Of a stretch of 64,000 nucleotides of DNA, positions 12,898-25,700 are shown in pieces (positions within the stretch are counted from its first letter, which is position 1; each line of letters begins with the position of its first letter). Both the position numbers and the translations under genes were made by a program. Below the pieces are notes generated by a model. It was not told the origin of the DNA. It saw only the letters and a program-made list of their open reading frames with translations, and made no database searches. Where the stretch lies: positions 38,818,602 through 38,882,601 of the forward strand of contig JAUJPP010000003.1 in the NCBI GenBank assembly GCA_030562195.1. The letters are read 5' to 3'. Source of the DNA: Nipponacmea schrenckii (Eukaryota > Mollusca > Gastropoda > Lottiidae).

Positions 12898-13938
12898 CAT
12901 GACGAGGACTTTGTTATATTTACTGGTATGAGTGAAAGGGTGTTTGTTAAATTGACTGGTATGGGTGAAAGGGTCTTTGTTAAATTGAAAGGTATGGGTG
13001 AAAGGGTCTTTGTTAAATTGACTAGTATGAGTGAAAGGGACTTTGTTAAATTGACTGGTATGAGTGAAAGTGTGTTTGTTAAATTGGCTGGTATGAGTGA
13101 AAGGGCGTTTGTTAAATTGACTGGTATGGATGAAAGGTTGTTTGTTAAATTGACTGGTATGAGTGAAAGTGTGTTTGTTAAATTGACTGGTATGAGTGAA
13201 AGGTTGTTTGTTAAATTGACTGGTATGGATGAAAGGTTGTTTGTTAAATTGACTGGTATGAGTGAAAGGTTGTTTGTTAAATTGACTGGTATGGGTGAAA
13301 GGTTGTTTGTTAAATTGACTGGTATGGATGAAAGGGTGTTTGTTGAATTGACTGGTATGGATGAAAGGGTGTTTGTTAAATTGACTGGTATGAGTGAAAG
13401 GGTGTTTGTTAAATTGACTGGTATGGATGAAAGGGTGTTTGTTAAATTGACTGGTATGAGTGAAAGGTGTTTGTTAAATTGACTGGTATGGATGAAAGGG
13501 TGTTTGTTGAATTGACTGGTATGGACGAAAGGGTGTTTGTTAAATTGACTGGTATGGATGAAAGGGTGTTTGTTAAATTGACTGGTATGGACGAAAGGGT
13601 GTTTGTTAAATTGACTGGTATGAGTGAAAGGTTGTTTGTTAAATTGACTGGTATGAGTGAAAGGTTGTTTGTTAAATTGACTGGTATGAGTGAAAGGGTG
13701 TTTGTTGAATTGACTGGTATGGACGAAAGGGTGTTTGTTAAATTGACTGGTATGGTAAAAGGGGTGTTTGTTAAATTGACTGGTATGGACGAAAGGGTGT
13801 TTGTTAAATTGACTGGTATGAGTGAAAGGTTGTTTGTTAAATTGACTGGTATGAGTGAAAGGTTGTTTGTTAAATTGACTGGTATGAGTGAAAGGTTGTT
13901 TGTTAAATTGGATGGTATGGGCGAAAGAGTGTTAACAT
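12898..13938 (+). repeat. 33-bp minisatellite with an open reading frame
   Basis: About 31 units of 33 bp (GGTATGAGTGAAAGGGTGTT followed by TGTTAAATTGACT) run head to tail. In one frame each unit reads M-(S/D/G)-E-R-(V/L)-F-V-K-L-T-G. The frame is open from an ATG at 12862 through 16 complete units. It breaks at one 32-bp unit (about 13453-13484, one G missing near 13466) and stays open through 13 more units to a stop at 13938-13940. The other two plus frames contain TGA in each unit. Unit variants are mostly at residue 2 and residue 5. A leading degenerate unit (DEDFVIFTG) precedes the array. It is either a minisatellite that is open by chance or a repeat protein broken by one deletion; no domain is recognised. 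Confidence 0.85.
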
Positions 13939-16938
13939 AAGGTCAACAATTTAGTGATACAGTATGTATAAAATGGGGTATAAAAATGTTTTAAGCTTCG
14001 TTTATAAATAATAATCCTAAATGAAAACCGTTTTTCCGGCGAGTACTGGTGTATTTCGTTGCTCCTAACCCGGTTCCCGTGTAAGCAAGACTAGTAATAT
14101 GCAAAGGAAACCATCTTGAGGATGATAATACAATATATTTTCAATCAAATGTGGAACTCTAAACACTGTCAACTACCTTGTTGGTTGGAAGACTTTCAAT
14201 ATTGATAGCATCCTGGTATTGCGTAAATCTCTGAAACGTACACCGCAGGGGTAATTTAAGATATAATATCACATATCATTTATTGAAAATTGAAAATATA
14301 CGCGGAAGTTCTTTTTCACGAATGCTGATTGAATAGATGTCCGACGTAAGATAATCGTAAGTAGGTCTTATACTTGAGTCTGTTACTTTAATCTCTGACA
14401 TTGACAGATTGTAGGAGTTAAAATCTTTTTATTACAGAAATTTCTTGATCAGACTTCTGACATGTATTAATCTCTCTGTTGAGCCAAACCTCTTACTCAG
14501 ACATTAGTACAGCAATACTTTACAGCAATACCGGTATTAGCAGAAGAGTACAACTCTTTAATTATTTCTAAAATGAACATCAAAATAAAACTGTATACAA
14601 TTACATGAATAGCAATCTGGTCTTATTCGGATTTAAAATTTACCAATAGGTCCACATCTAGTTTGGCTTTATTTCCATGAATAGTATATACCCAAATATA
14701 GTTATTAATAAATATGTACAGGTTTTAGTTAAACTGAAATTGTAAATGTCAATTATTTGCATCTGTTCTCAGAACAAAATGTACTTTTAGCGAACTGATC
14801 TTGGAATGTTTTCAGAACTATTTTTTGATGGATTGGTGTTTTATGTTATGCTTATAATGGAATATGGAGACTAGAGTGACATCAACATTAGCCTGGCTGT
14901 AAAATGCCACTTTACACTCGCCAAATCACCGAGAATTAAATGCCTGAAGGCAAACTAGGAATTTCTATCTTAAATACTGAATGAATTCATGAAATCAATC
15001 GTAGTGTCTAGGGTTCGTCGACTCTTTTTTCGTTAACAGTATGTATTTTTTTAGTGAATGAGGTTTCGCCTATGACATAACTTTGTTTTTCGGGGGCCAT
15101 TTGAATGTGATCTCTTATATCTCTTATTCCTATCATCCAAATCTATTAGAAAGCGCGGACGCATAATTATATACAGAAGCGTTTTCCATAAAGTTGACCA
15201 AATAATTGATTGACATATGGTTCATATCTAGGGCATGGAACTAATTATGAAAAGAGGGTTAATATGGCAATATACTTCAAAGACATTTTCTTCTATATTA
15301 ATTATGAGAAGTTGTTAGAATAGGAATTTTTGTTTGTGAGTCATTGGGTTAATTACCGTACTGTATCTATCATAATCAATCTAGATAGACATTATTCGTT
15401 AGGGACAACAGATAGTTGTTGGATTACGTTTGAACACGACCCCTCTTTCTCATATTACATAGATATTTTGTAGGTTGGTGTATTCTTGTGAAATAGTGAT
15501 ATACGAGATAAATTGACTGATACTGTTTTATTGGTCAGTTTATATAGCGTTTTAGCCTTTTTGTGAATCATCATATCCCTGCCTTTTAAAGGGTATCACA
15601 TCGAAAATGCGGCCGTAGAAGAAGAAGAGAGACAATGAGAATTTGATATTCAATGATTGCTTCTGATGACAGAATAATATTAATTGATAAATTTAATACA
15701 CACTAAGATGTTACTGTGTTTGTCAACTCGAAATACCTTTCCTAGGGTATAAATTATGGCTTAACATGTTTATTGTTATATGTTCAATGATGTGATACAA
15801 CAATATGTATTATGATGAATATTACATACCAAACTAAGTGCTCATTACCGATAACAACTCATAATAAGTTCACATATATTCATATTTCAAAATACTATAG
15901 AAAATCTACATGCTGTATAAGCCACTAATACTCAATTATGATTGTCAGAGATTAAATTTCATTACTCAAAACGTTTTCCTAATTCAAGCATGACAATTTA
16001 ATATGATAACACTTCTATGCACCCGGAATAATTCTACTGTCGAGAAAAATAGAATTATCTTTTTGAATTATACATTAAAACAACCCCAATAATGATTGTC
16101 TGGCTGATTTATGTATTGAACTGATAGGTTAAAATAGTTAAATAAACTTCTGAGCCGGATAAAACTTCACTAGTAACAACAACATCAGCTCGATATCAAA
16201 AAACGACCGTTTTTGTATGTTTTGTTGTAGCAGACAGTGGTAATTTAACCAGCTAATTTCAGTCGCTAAGATCTTTATTAAGGGCAATAGTTAAGGAGCG
16301 TCAAATGTTATATTTGTTTTAGTTTATTTTTGTTTTATTTGATCAGTGATTCCTAGGCTACTTGCTATTTGTTGGCAAAGATGGTCTGTAACAGTGTAAC
16401 TTTCAATGGGTATATTGAAAATGATTTCAAGTATTATAAGCTCAATGATGACGTCTTTAGAAACAATACGATGATTATAAAGAATAGAAAACAAAAGTAA
16501 AAGTATACTTAAAATAAAGGTTAATATGAAGTAGCGTATGTCAATATGGGATGTATGGTGAAATGTTATTAAAGCTATCATGCCATAATTACATCAAATT
16601 GATTATTTGAAAACCAACAGCAAGCCCGCTTCTCTGCCCTTTATCCGCCATATTTACTAGTAGCAATCGCTATACAAATATGTACAAGTATGGCTGACTG
16701 AAAGAAGTCAGGTAAGTCACGCCCATCAGTAAGTTGATAATTAGACTTTGGACTGTCAAAAACGAAACTCCCCCCTAAGATGACAAGTTAACGTCCGCTT
16801 CCAGCGGATGGCAATAAAGCAAACTAGGAAGTTGTTGTGTTCGTAGTAGTTGGTAGTTGATGCTATAATTCGATCCGACTATTGCAACTACACAAATTAC
16901 TAGTTTACTTACATCCTGTGTAGCCTGATGACTTTATT

Positions 16939-17131
16939 CAGTCTAATTTAATATAGACCTTACTTTCGTTCGTATTTTATAAGCTTCGTTTCGTATGTTT
17001 TTATAAGATATTGGCTTTGTACGTAAACACTAACTGTAGTGGTATCGTACAAAGCCAATAGCTTATAAAAACTTTCTAAACGAAACAAATAAGATACGAA
17101 CGAAAGTAAGGTCTATATTTTAATTAGACTG
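16939..17131. mobile_element. Foldback MITE, 193 bp palindrome
   Basis: The left arm (16939-17023) starts CAGTCTAATTTAATATAGAC and runs on through CTTTCGTTCGTA to GGCTTTGTACG. The reverse complement of 17046-17131 reads almost the same, beginning CAGTCTAATTAAAATATAGA. The arms are about 85 bp with a 22-bp loop. It has no coding capacity. A clear target-site duplication is not visible. A solo left end of the same family lies at 20717-20760. Confidence 0.85.
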
Positions 17132-19450
17132 CGCTTGAAAGTTATTCTAATGAGATTTTTGAATTGATTTTGAGTCTTAATACTCAAATAACATGCGAGT
17201 AGTGTTTCATATTATTTTTGTGATGTTAATTAAATTATATTTCCCAGTTTATTCAAGAAAGGAGATTTGATTATTTCCATGTTAAATCATCCAAAATGAA
17301 CATTGAAATGATCGGTTTGAATGTATTCAAACACAAACTCCTACAAAATAATCGATTTAGAAATATATAATATGATTATCCAAATAAATAATAGAAACGT
17401 ATGTATGTTTATAAAGTATGTGACATTTTTTTTTTGTAAAATCTATAGTCACAAATATCATAAAAGGAAATAGGCAAATTTTCAAAAGCATAAAATATAA
17501 TTTTAATGGTGCACAAAAGATTGATCTACTAGCACTTTTATCGATCAACTATAATGATATATTTCATTTTACCTTTATGGTTTGAAAATATATCGAAGTC
17601 AAGGTTGGATAGATTCGGTGTTTACTTCGTGAGAGGTTATAATAGATGTTGATAATTCGACGTCTGAATTCAAACTGACTGGTGGGCCTGTCTTACCTGG
17701 CTTATATAGTTGCTGGATAGCCGCCATATTTCTTTAATAAATATAGCGGCTGGTTCTAATAATAAAAAGACGATCCAAAGGCTCTCTGGTGTTTTTATTT
17801 GTTTTTTTAAATATTTAATTTAACCCTAATCATAGCATGATAGCTTTAAACCGTTACCTACTTTTGTTTGTATTATGGTGTACATGTACTTGAAGCAAAA
17901 TTGGAGGCATACCAGACAAACTGCTTTTACGGACAAAAGAAAATAAAATCTTAATTTGCTTTGTGTAGTAAAGGCTCCCCAAGGAAAGAGCCAATCTGAT
18001 CCGGTTTTTTTTTATTAAACCAACGTTCGCAAAAAGTTGAGTCCAATCTCATTTGATAAATTAGCCAGGTCATCGGTAAAATAAGTCACAGTTAGAAATT
18101 GGCCGGATTCTATAACTCTTCATTAAGATGTCTGATGACCACGACACTGAAGGTTAATTCGTCTAATTTGTTTCTGATCAATTATTATAGCGTAGCTCTT
18201 GATATTCTTATAGATTTCACGGTATAAAATATTTCCGAAAATTACGAGAAATACATCTTTATGATGTGAACGCAAATGAATCAAAACTTTGAGAATAATT
18301 CATGATTCACCTGTACAAAAATCTTGGGAAAATGTCGGAAAAAGTCCATGAAATGTCGGAAACAGATAAGACTATCTTAAAAGAAATTATGATGACAAAA
18401 TAAATAATACAAACTGGTTCAGTTATTATTGTGTTCAAAGTGATGTCTGTTTTTTCTAAGTGATCGAGATAAAAGGGATACGTACATAGTAGGCGGGTGA
18501 AGTTTCCTTAGAATAAACACAATCACACCTACACTATCAAGTAAGTGCTTATACAACAAAGAAATTATTCCTGTTTAAGAAATGTAAGCGGACAGCAAGT
18601 GTAAAGGTTTCAGGCACATTCAAGATGTATGTTATGCCCTATTATACTCTATAACATTGCCAATCTTTGCCTAAGAGAAAAGAGCTAGGGTGTATAACAC
18701 AATTTCTTTTCTACTTACTCAATCAAATAAAGTTGGTTCTTTTTTGAAAGATTTTTAGAAAAAAAAACTATCTTACAAAGAGGTATAAAAACCGCTTGAA
18801 ATATCTATTTCATAAGAGACTGAATTCACCGAATGAATAATAGCAGAAGAAATTCCATAAGTCTTATCTTAAAGAGGCCTTTAAAAGTGGTTTAATTGTT
18901 GACATGCAAAGCTTTTAGGTTCAAAAAGAAAATCTTTTAAATCATTTGAATTATCCATGACAGTTCATAGCATGTATCGATTTCAAAAAATAAAAAAAAA
19001 GGTTACAGGAAGATAGCATTGACTCGGTAAAAAAATCTTCAGTACATTACCATTCAGAGTTTCGCTTCTAGTATCTCAAACTCTCAAGGAACCTGTTCTA
19101 AAACCCTCCTAAAGGATCAATTGTCAATTGCCATGACTGTCCAGTAGAAGGAGAGTTGAGGATGTACTAGCGTTCGTATAAAGTGATTTTCTTAAGGTCG
19201 ATAAGAAGCAATTTGCTTACAATTTGCTGACTCAGCTTGTCCACTGCGTGCGGTTGGTAGATGTGTTTCTTGTCCCGGGTTTTTGCTCTTTATGCTTTAT
19301 GTAGTTTATTCCTAAGACGATATTTTAACCCGAAAGTGAAACTGGAAGAAATGAAGTACTTCGGTTAATTGTTGATTCTCAGATTTGACCTGAAGCCATA
19401 CGTTTTATTCATTCTGCTACTTAAAAAAGTTCTTTTCTTTTTTCTTTCAG

Positions 19451-19754
19451 AAATGTGCCGACTATGAAGTGTCAGATAAATCATTGTATCCAACATTTGC
19501 TAGAACCTATCCCCCAGCTTCACAGGTTACCAAATCTATCATATCTCTACTTCTACATTATAACTGGAGAAAATACACTCTCATTGTTGGCTCGTCACAT
19601 AAGGAGAAAACCATTGCTGAGAAACTGATAGAATTATCAGAACTGTACAATATAACCATAAATGACAGGAAAGTTTTTGACGAACCACATATTGCTCTCG
19701 CCACTGGAAATCCATTTCCCCGTATTGTTGATGAAACCTACGTTGGAACACGAG
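19451..19754 (+). CDS. Cyclase exon: ANF-receptor ligand-binding domain, middle
   Basis: The acceptor TTTCTTTCAG precedes [20 protein letters not shown], the hallmark hinge segment of receptor cyclase ligand domains. It continues through ITINDRKVF to a GTAAGA donor, ending in phase 1. The preceding lobe is expected in an upstream exon that I could not find. Confidence 0.93.
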
Positions 19755-22700
19755 GTAAGACATATATATAAAATTTTGATATATGACTTCTATAGAAACC
19801 TAATAAATGTAATCCTTTATTGAATAATTGACTTGTGTAGATCATTGTTTTGATATCGGACAAGTTTGCTTGAATTGACACATACACAGATCTGACTGAA
19901 ACAAAGAAAAAATTCCTACATGAATATGGTAGCATTTGTCCGAGTATGACATCGGTGGCTTAAATTTAGTTTGTTGAAATTGATGCCTAGTAAAAAAAAT
20001 CCAGTTAAAAAAGTTGGTTAAGAAGAACATTTTGTTTGTTACCCGAAAATATAATAATATTTATCATTTTTATGTTGTATATGTGTAAGTTTGGACAGCA
20101 TATTGAATAATTGTGTTATATTGAACTAATACTTGATATATAGTGACAATGTGTGACGTATTTATCATCTATATTAAATAAAATCTGCTATTAGAACCAT
20201 CTGTGAGCAAGATCGAAATGTATATAACAGAACGAATTAAATTCCTTTTTTGCGAGAATAAGCTTTGCGATTTTTGAGTATATTTTTTCTTTTGAAATCT
20301 ATTTTTAATACAACCTACATGTACCATGAATAATTAAAATGTTTCTGTGTTACACAGAACAAAAAATTTAGAATGATTTCCGTGGCCTGAAGCCGGAATT
20401 TAGAAATAAGCTACTGGTATTATGATTAAAGATTTTTTATCAGAAAGATCTCTTTGCGATGTCAGATTAGTTTTAAGCCTTCGTCGGAGGTGTAACGATG
20501 TTACGTTAGTGAAAAGTGTCTCATTTGGTCGTCGTGAAATATGAGCGTGGGAGGTTTTCGGAGCGCTAAAAAGTCCACCGTTCAATGCAGTATTACACCA
20601 TAGTTTGTGAGACCTCTCTTGATGTCATGCCCTCTTATAGATTTCTATCAACACAAGTAACTATTTCGACATTGACAAAAAGCGATCTGAATTCTACAAA
20701 TACAACATTTTATAATCAGTCTTATTAAAATATAGACCTAACTTTCGTTCGTTTTTTATATTGCTACCGAATTTTATGAAAATTTTAATTTTCTTTAGCT
20801 AAAAGAGAAATGTATGTGATAAATTGCTAATCAAATTATTTTCAATCCAAGTTAGATCTTGTTTGAAGAATCAATGAATTTATGAATGCACTTGTTAGTG
20901 CAAGATAGCGAGTATCATGTTACTGCACTATGTTCAAGTACATTTTATAAGAATTTTAAATATAATCAATGTTTATTAATTTGGGAAATTGGTGCATACG
21001 ATATGAGATATTGGTAAGGCACTCAGCAAATAATGGCACAAGGAGAAAAGTAACGCCACGAAAGAAACACTTTCAGATTTGATTACGACCCTTAACTTAT
21101 ATTATGATTTAAATCAATTTTTCAGTATAAACCACGCAAGGTTTCAACTCACATAAAGTCTTCATCCTAATTGTTTTTATATCAACAAAAGTTGATTCGT
21201 ATATGTAAACCTAAGAGAATCTGTCGGAGAATGATTGGTAATCTAATAATGGCAATATGATATCTATCAGGGACAGAAATCTCCACGCACATGTCAAGTA
21301 ATTCTAATATTTTAATGTTTCCTAATCCTACAAGATTCTTACGTCGATTGTTGGATTAAACACGAACTTTAACAAATGAACTACATGTATACATAAAAGT
21401 GTATATTTGGATGCATTTGAAAGGTTTCTGCGATTGCTGTAAACTAAGTCGAAGGACATAAATGATATCATGGTTAAGACAGACAAGACTGTCATATTAG
21501 GCTCGGGCGTTTAACACAATGTGTCTCAATCTGGCGGCTCTAATTTACTATGAGCGGTTTGCTAAAGGACACTTTGGACTAAATTGAAGCATGATGAATT
21601 ACATAGATGAAACTCTCGTAGGAGACACATTTCGTTCAGACCAGAGACACATTTGATACACAGTTTGCGTAAATGTCATCAAAGAAACGTTTTTGAGAAA
21701 ACAGTATGTCCCTTTAACCAAGCTAACGACAAAAGAATGACTTTTAAGGAGTTGTACAAGATATCGACCTGTTTCTTATTTCTTTTATATAAAGAAGGCC
21801 TTCTCAACTGGCGGCGAGCGCGCAACTTGTGGCGCATTGCCAGGGCAAAATTGGCGGGTGGTCATATTCAAAAAGAAGAAAAGAAAAAAATTGAGTGAAA
21901 AAATAATAATAATAATAATAAACTAGAACTGTGAACAGTTCCGAGGGTGGCAAACAACCTCTATGGGTTCAAAAAATATACGAGGAGTTTTATTATGTTA
22001 TATTGTTACACCACAGTTTAAAATTAATTGCATATTAATGAGAAAGTTTTTAAGGTTCAACCAAAACAATTTTAAAGGTTAGAATTGTCAATAATATTTA
22101 TTTTTGTGAATAAAACAAGAGGTTGAAATTTATCTACTATATCAAACATGGATAAATGTTGTAGCTTGCAATTCCACTAAATCTAACGTCTTTTATGACG
22201 TCACCGACTGGGGCTCAACGGGAAGCTACTATTAATATCTGTGCAGATCCCAGCAGGGTTCTAAAAAACCGGAAGCTCTCACACAAAAACCGGAAGTGAT
22301 AGAAATTTTTTTATGATGCGGTTTTAAAATTCATGGTCATTGAAGGTCAATGTCATTTGATATAGCCTTGTGAATTTTTCAAAAACGAAAACGGATACCC
22401 AAAAAATTGTTGTCTATCATAATAGGCAGGGTCACTGAAAGTCAAGGTCATTTGATTTGGCCTTTTGAATTTTCAAAAAAATTCAATCGGGCATTAAAAA
22501 AAATTAAATTTGAAAATCAAAATTCTGTACCCAACAAGTTTTAGATAAAGTAACAACCAATATCGGACAAATCGGATAAAAATTAGCGGACTTATTAAAA
22601 TTTTGCTGAATCTTACCGTTCTGTGATGACACATAAAGTATCACTTCCTGTTTGCATTTTTTATTCTAATTATGCCTGATAGTATATATGTATAGCTTTT

Positions 22701-25700
22701 GTACTGATTTCTTTACATACACCGGAAGCTGGGTGACCCAACGCGGTTCTAAAAAACCGGAAGTTCTCACGCAAGAGCCGGAAGTGGTAGAATTTTTTTT
22801 TATGATGCGGTTTTATTTCTATAGGCCACTTCTCTATATTCTGTAATTTTCAAAACGATCGGATAATTAGCAACAAAGTTATGCAATTATGCATATTATT
22901 ATTATGCAATTACTAACTACTGATGCGTAAAAATTTTAGTTTTATAATATTCGTTTTCTATTCCAGTACGTATCTTATCGTATTTTTCAAACCAAATTTC
23001 TATACCATTTTCGAGTTGGGCTAGGGAGCTTCCCGTAAAAAAAATAGTCTAATGAAAACAAAGAGTGGCAAATTCTGGTCTACCATTGAAAAGGGGAGAT
23101 AGCATTGCTCATTGTAATTGCGACATGAGGTTCGCGGTTCACCTCTATTGCAACAACTCTCTACCCTTCCAGAAATTATATGATCATTGACACTCACCGT
23201 GTAGCCTTAATTTTGCTTACTCGTCTGAAAAGTTGAGAGTCGTTTTATTACAATATTATGTTTTCCTCTTTAGATTTCTGCTCGTCTTAAATTCTACAAA
23301 ATTGGCGTTTCTTGCCCACTATTTTGACCAAAGTGACAGGAAAGGCATTAACAGTTATCAGAGTTTGTTTTTGAACATGTACTGAAATATTACGCCAGAA
23401 TAGCGACGACATTATCATTAAATCCACAGGAGTTTCTTATTACATGTATGTCCATTTGAAGAGATTTAAAAATCAATGTTTTACAGAGTTAAATTTTCTA
23501 AAAGTTTTTATTATTTTTAAGTGCTAAAGAATAACCTAAAGGTGATTGATCAATCAAATAAATGACACAATATGGATAGTTGACTAAATCGAGAAGTCCT
23601 ATACGACAACGAAGTAATCAAATGGTCCATATCAGCTAATCCATTCTAAGCAGCAAATAATATGCTAGATCGCATTAAATCCCACTGAAATTCAATTGTT
23701 TAGTAAGCAGCTTATAAATAAATATTTTCATTAGTCGTGTAATTTAAATGCATTTAATTTGACTTGGATGAGTTATATCGGAATTTACAATAGATTATTA
23801 TTGGACATTTTCTGTGAATGAATTGCAAATGGCGTTTTTCCGACTTTCAACCCAGAGCGATAATCAACCACTGCTTTAGACATGAAATCATTCGTTTGAT
23901 TCAGTCCATATGATCGTGGCGACGACAAATATAATTTGGTCTTGAACCAACGGTGGTAATTGGAGACTATCCAGTATCACTGTCGATTAAATTCTCGCGT
24001 AAAACACACATTGATTTAGAAAAAAACAAGGGAGATACTGTGCTTCGTCAATCGACATGAAAAAAATGATATGAATGCAGATTCTATGTCCAGCTCGTCT
24101 TGATCTTATTAAGCTTATAAAGGATATATACAAATGTATGAGTTGCGATGAAAGAGACGTTAGAATGTAACAAATAATAAATATAGTTGTAATGTAGAGT
24201 TTCTCATTTCATATTCAGACTTGCATATGGTTCGTTGCGTTTTGTTAGAAATTGGCGTGACATAATCTAGACATAGAGGACAGATTTCTTTCATTTAACT
24301 ATTCAGCTCAGAATGTTCAAATTGTTTAATACAAAGGAATTGTTTGATCGCGACATGGAATAAACTGTTGTATTATAATCCATCTTCTACATGTACATTT
24401 GACAATATAATTAGAAACGTTTTTTTATTATTATGGTAGTAATACGAATGAAAGACATCGAATGCGAGGAAATTGACCACCGTGACCATACTTTGGAATA
24501 AATGGAAAAGTTATTCAGACTGAATCAGTGTAAATAAAGCTAGTCTATTTGACAGGAAGTCAAATAAAAAGGGCCAAAGTTTGTAATTTCGCGTCTACTC
24601 AACGGAACTGCTTAGATTCTTAATTCAATGATGACGCAGTAACTTTTGATCTTTTCACAAATAATTTGACTAGGAGAAGAAACTTAGACTACTAAATAGG
24701 TTGTATTTCATACCTTCATCAAATTAATTATTGACCTATCAGATGTCATCGAGACTGGGGTTATTAAAATCATTCAATAAAGTCCTTTTTCTTTAATAAT
24801 GGATTTTATAATACAACTCAGTGACAGTGTACAGTGATCTCGAGTTTTAATACTTTTCTTGACAGTTCATTCTCATTGCGACTCTTAATCATGAAGCCCT
24901 TATGTAATACTTTGAGATAAGTTACGTCATCAAATATTTAGTTTTAATGGAATTGCATGAATCGAAAGCGTCTTATTGAAAATTGGAATGGTGCAAATTG
25001 ATCTTATCAGTGTCCCCAATACACATACCGAATATGTAATACTTTGTAAGTAATAACGACCCATTTTCATTTATGAAAAACGACAGTTCCGGAGGGTCTC
25101 CAAAGCTGGCCATGTGCTGCGTGTGCCTGTGTTATACCCTTCAGACAGAATTAATATTAAGAAATACTATAGCTAAAACAGATAAAAAGTGATAAAAAGC
25201 ATTCGAAACATGCCAACGGCTTTATATTAAAAATAATGCCATGCCTTGTAGAGTCGTTAAAAAGAATTAGAATTTACAAAAAAAAAGAGTCTCCAGTATA
25301 GCTTACTTTAAAGATAACAGGATATTTTCAGATTGTGCTAAGGGCGTATGATTTGTTATTAATTTGATTACATGAATGAAACATACAGTGTTCACTGAAT
25401 ACTTTGCTATAGACATCCATAAATCAAATAAAACTTTAAAATCTTTAAGATGTGTACCACAAATATATATGGCAATATTTAATATTTATGTACATGTACT
25501 TTAAAACATTACATTTTTTATTTGTTAAATTGGTATAATACTCAAGAATAAAGGCTTTGCAATCTTCTGATGGTCAATAGTTTTCTTCCTTTCTTTAATA
25601 ATACCTAGAGCTAGAGTCTAAGTCCAAATTTATTGAAATTAAGTTCCACCTAAAAAAGTTTGTATAGTGGGACATTCAAGTGACAAAATGGCATGCTAGT

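Larger units (their letters stand above)
1..19450. other. AT-rich region without recognisable known-gene exons
   Basis: This stretch lies upstream of the first recognised exon of the guanylyl cyclase. I looked for the missing first half of its ligand-binding domain (a Gly-Pro-Glu-Gly-Pro-Cys type motif and an Ile-Pro-Met-Ile-Ser-Tyr type segment just before the Lys-Cys-Ala-Asp start of the first exon seen) and did not find it. The stretch contains repeats and small ORFs listed separately; the rest (871-1722, 1843-5590, 6400-10470, 10680-11480, 13940-16930, 17135-19450) is AT-rich with no supported feature. It may be a long 5' intron or intergenic DNA; I cannot tell which. Confidence 0.5.
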
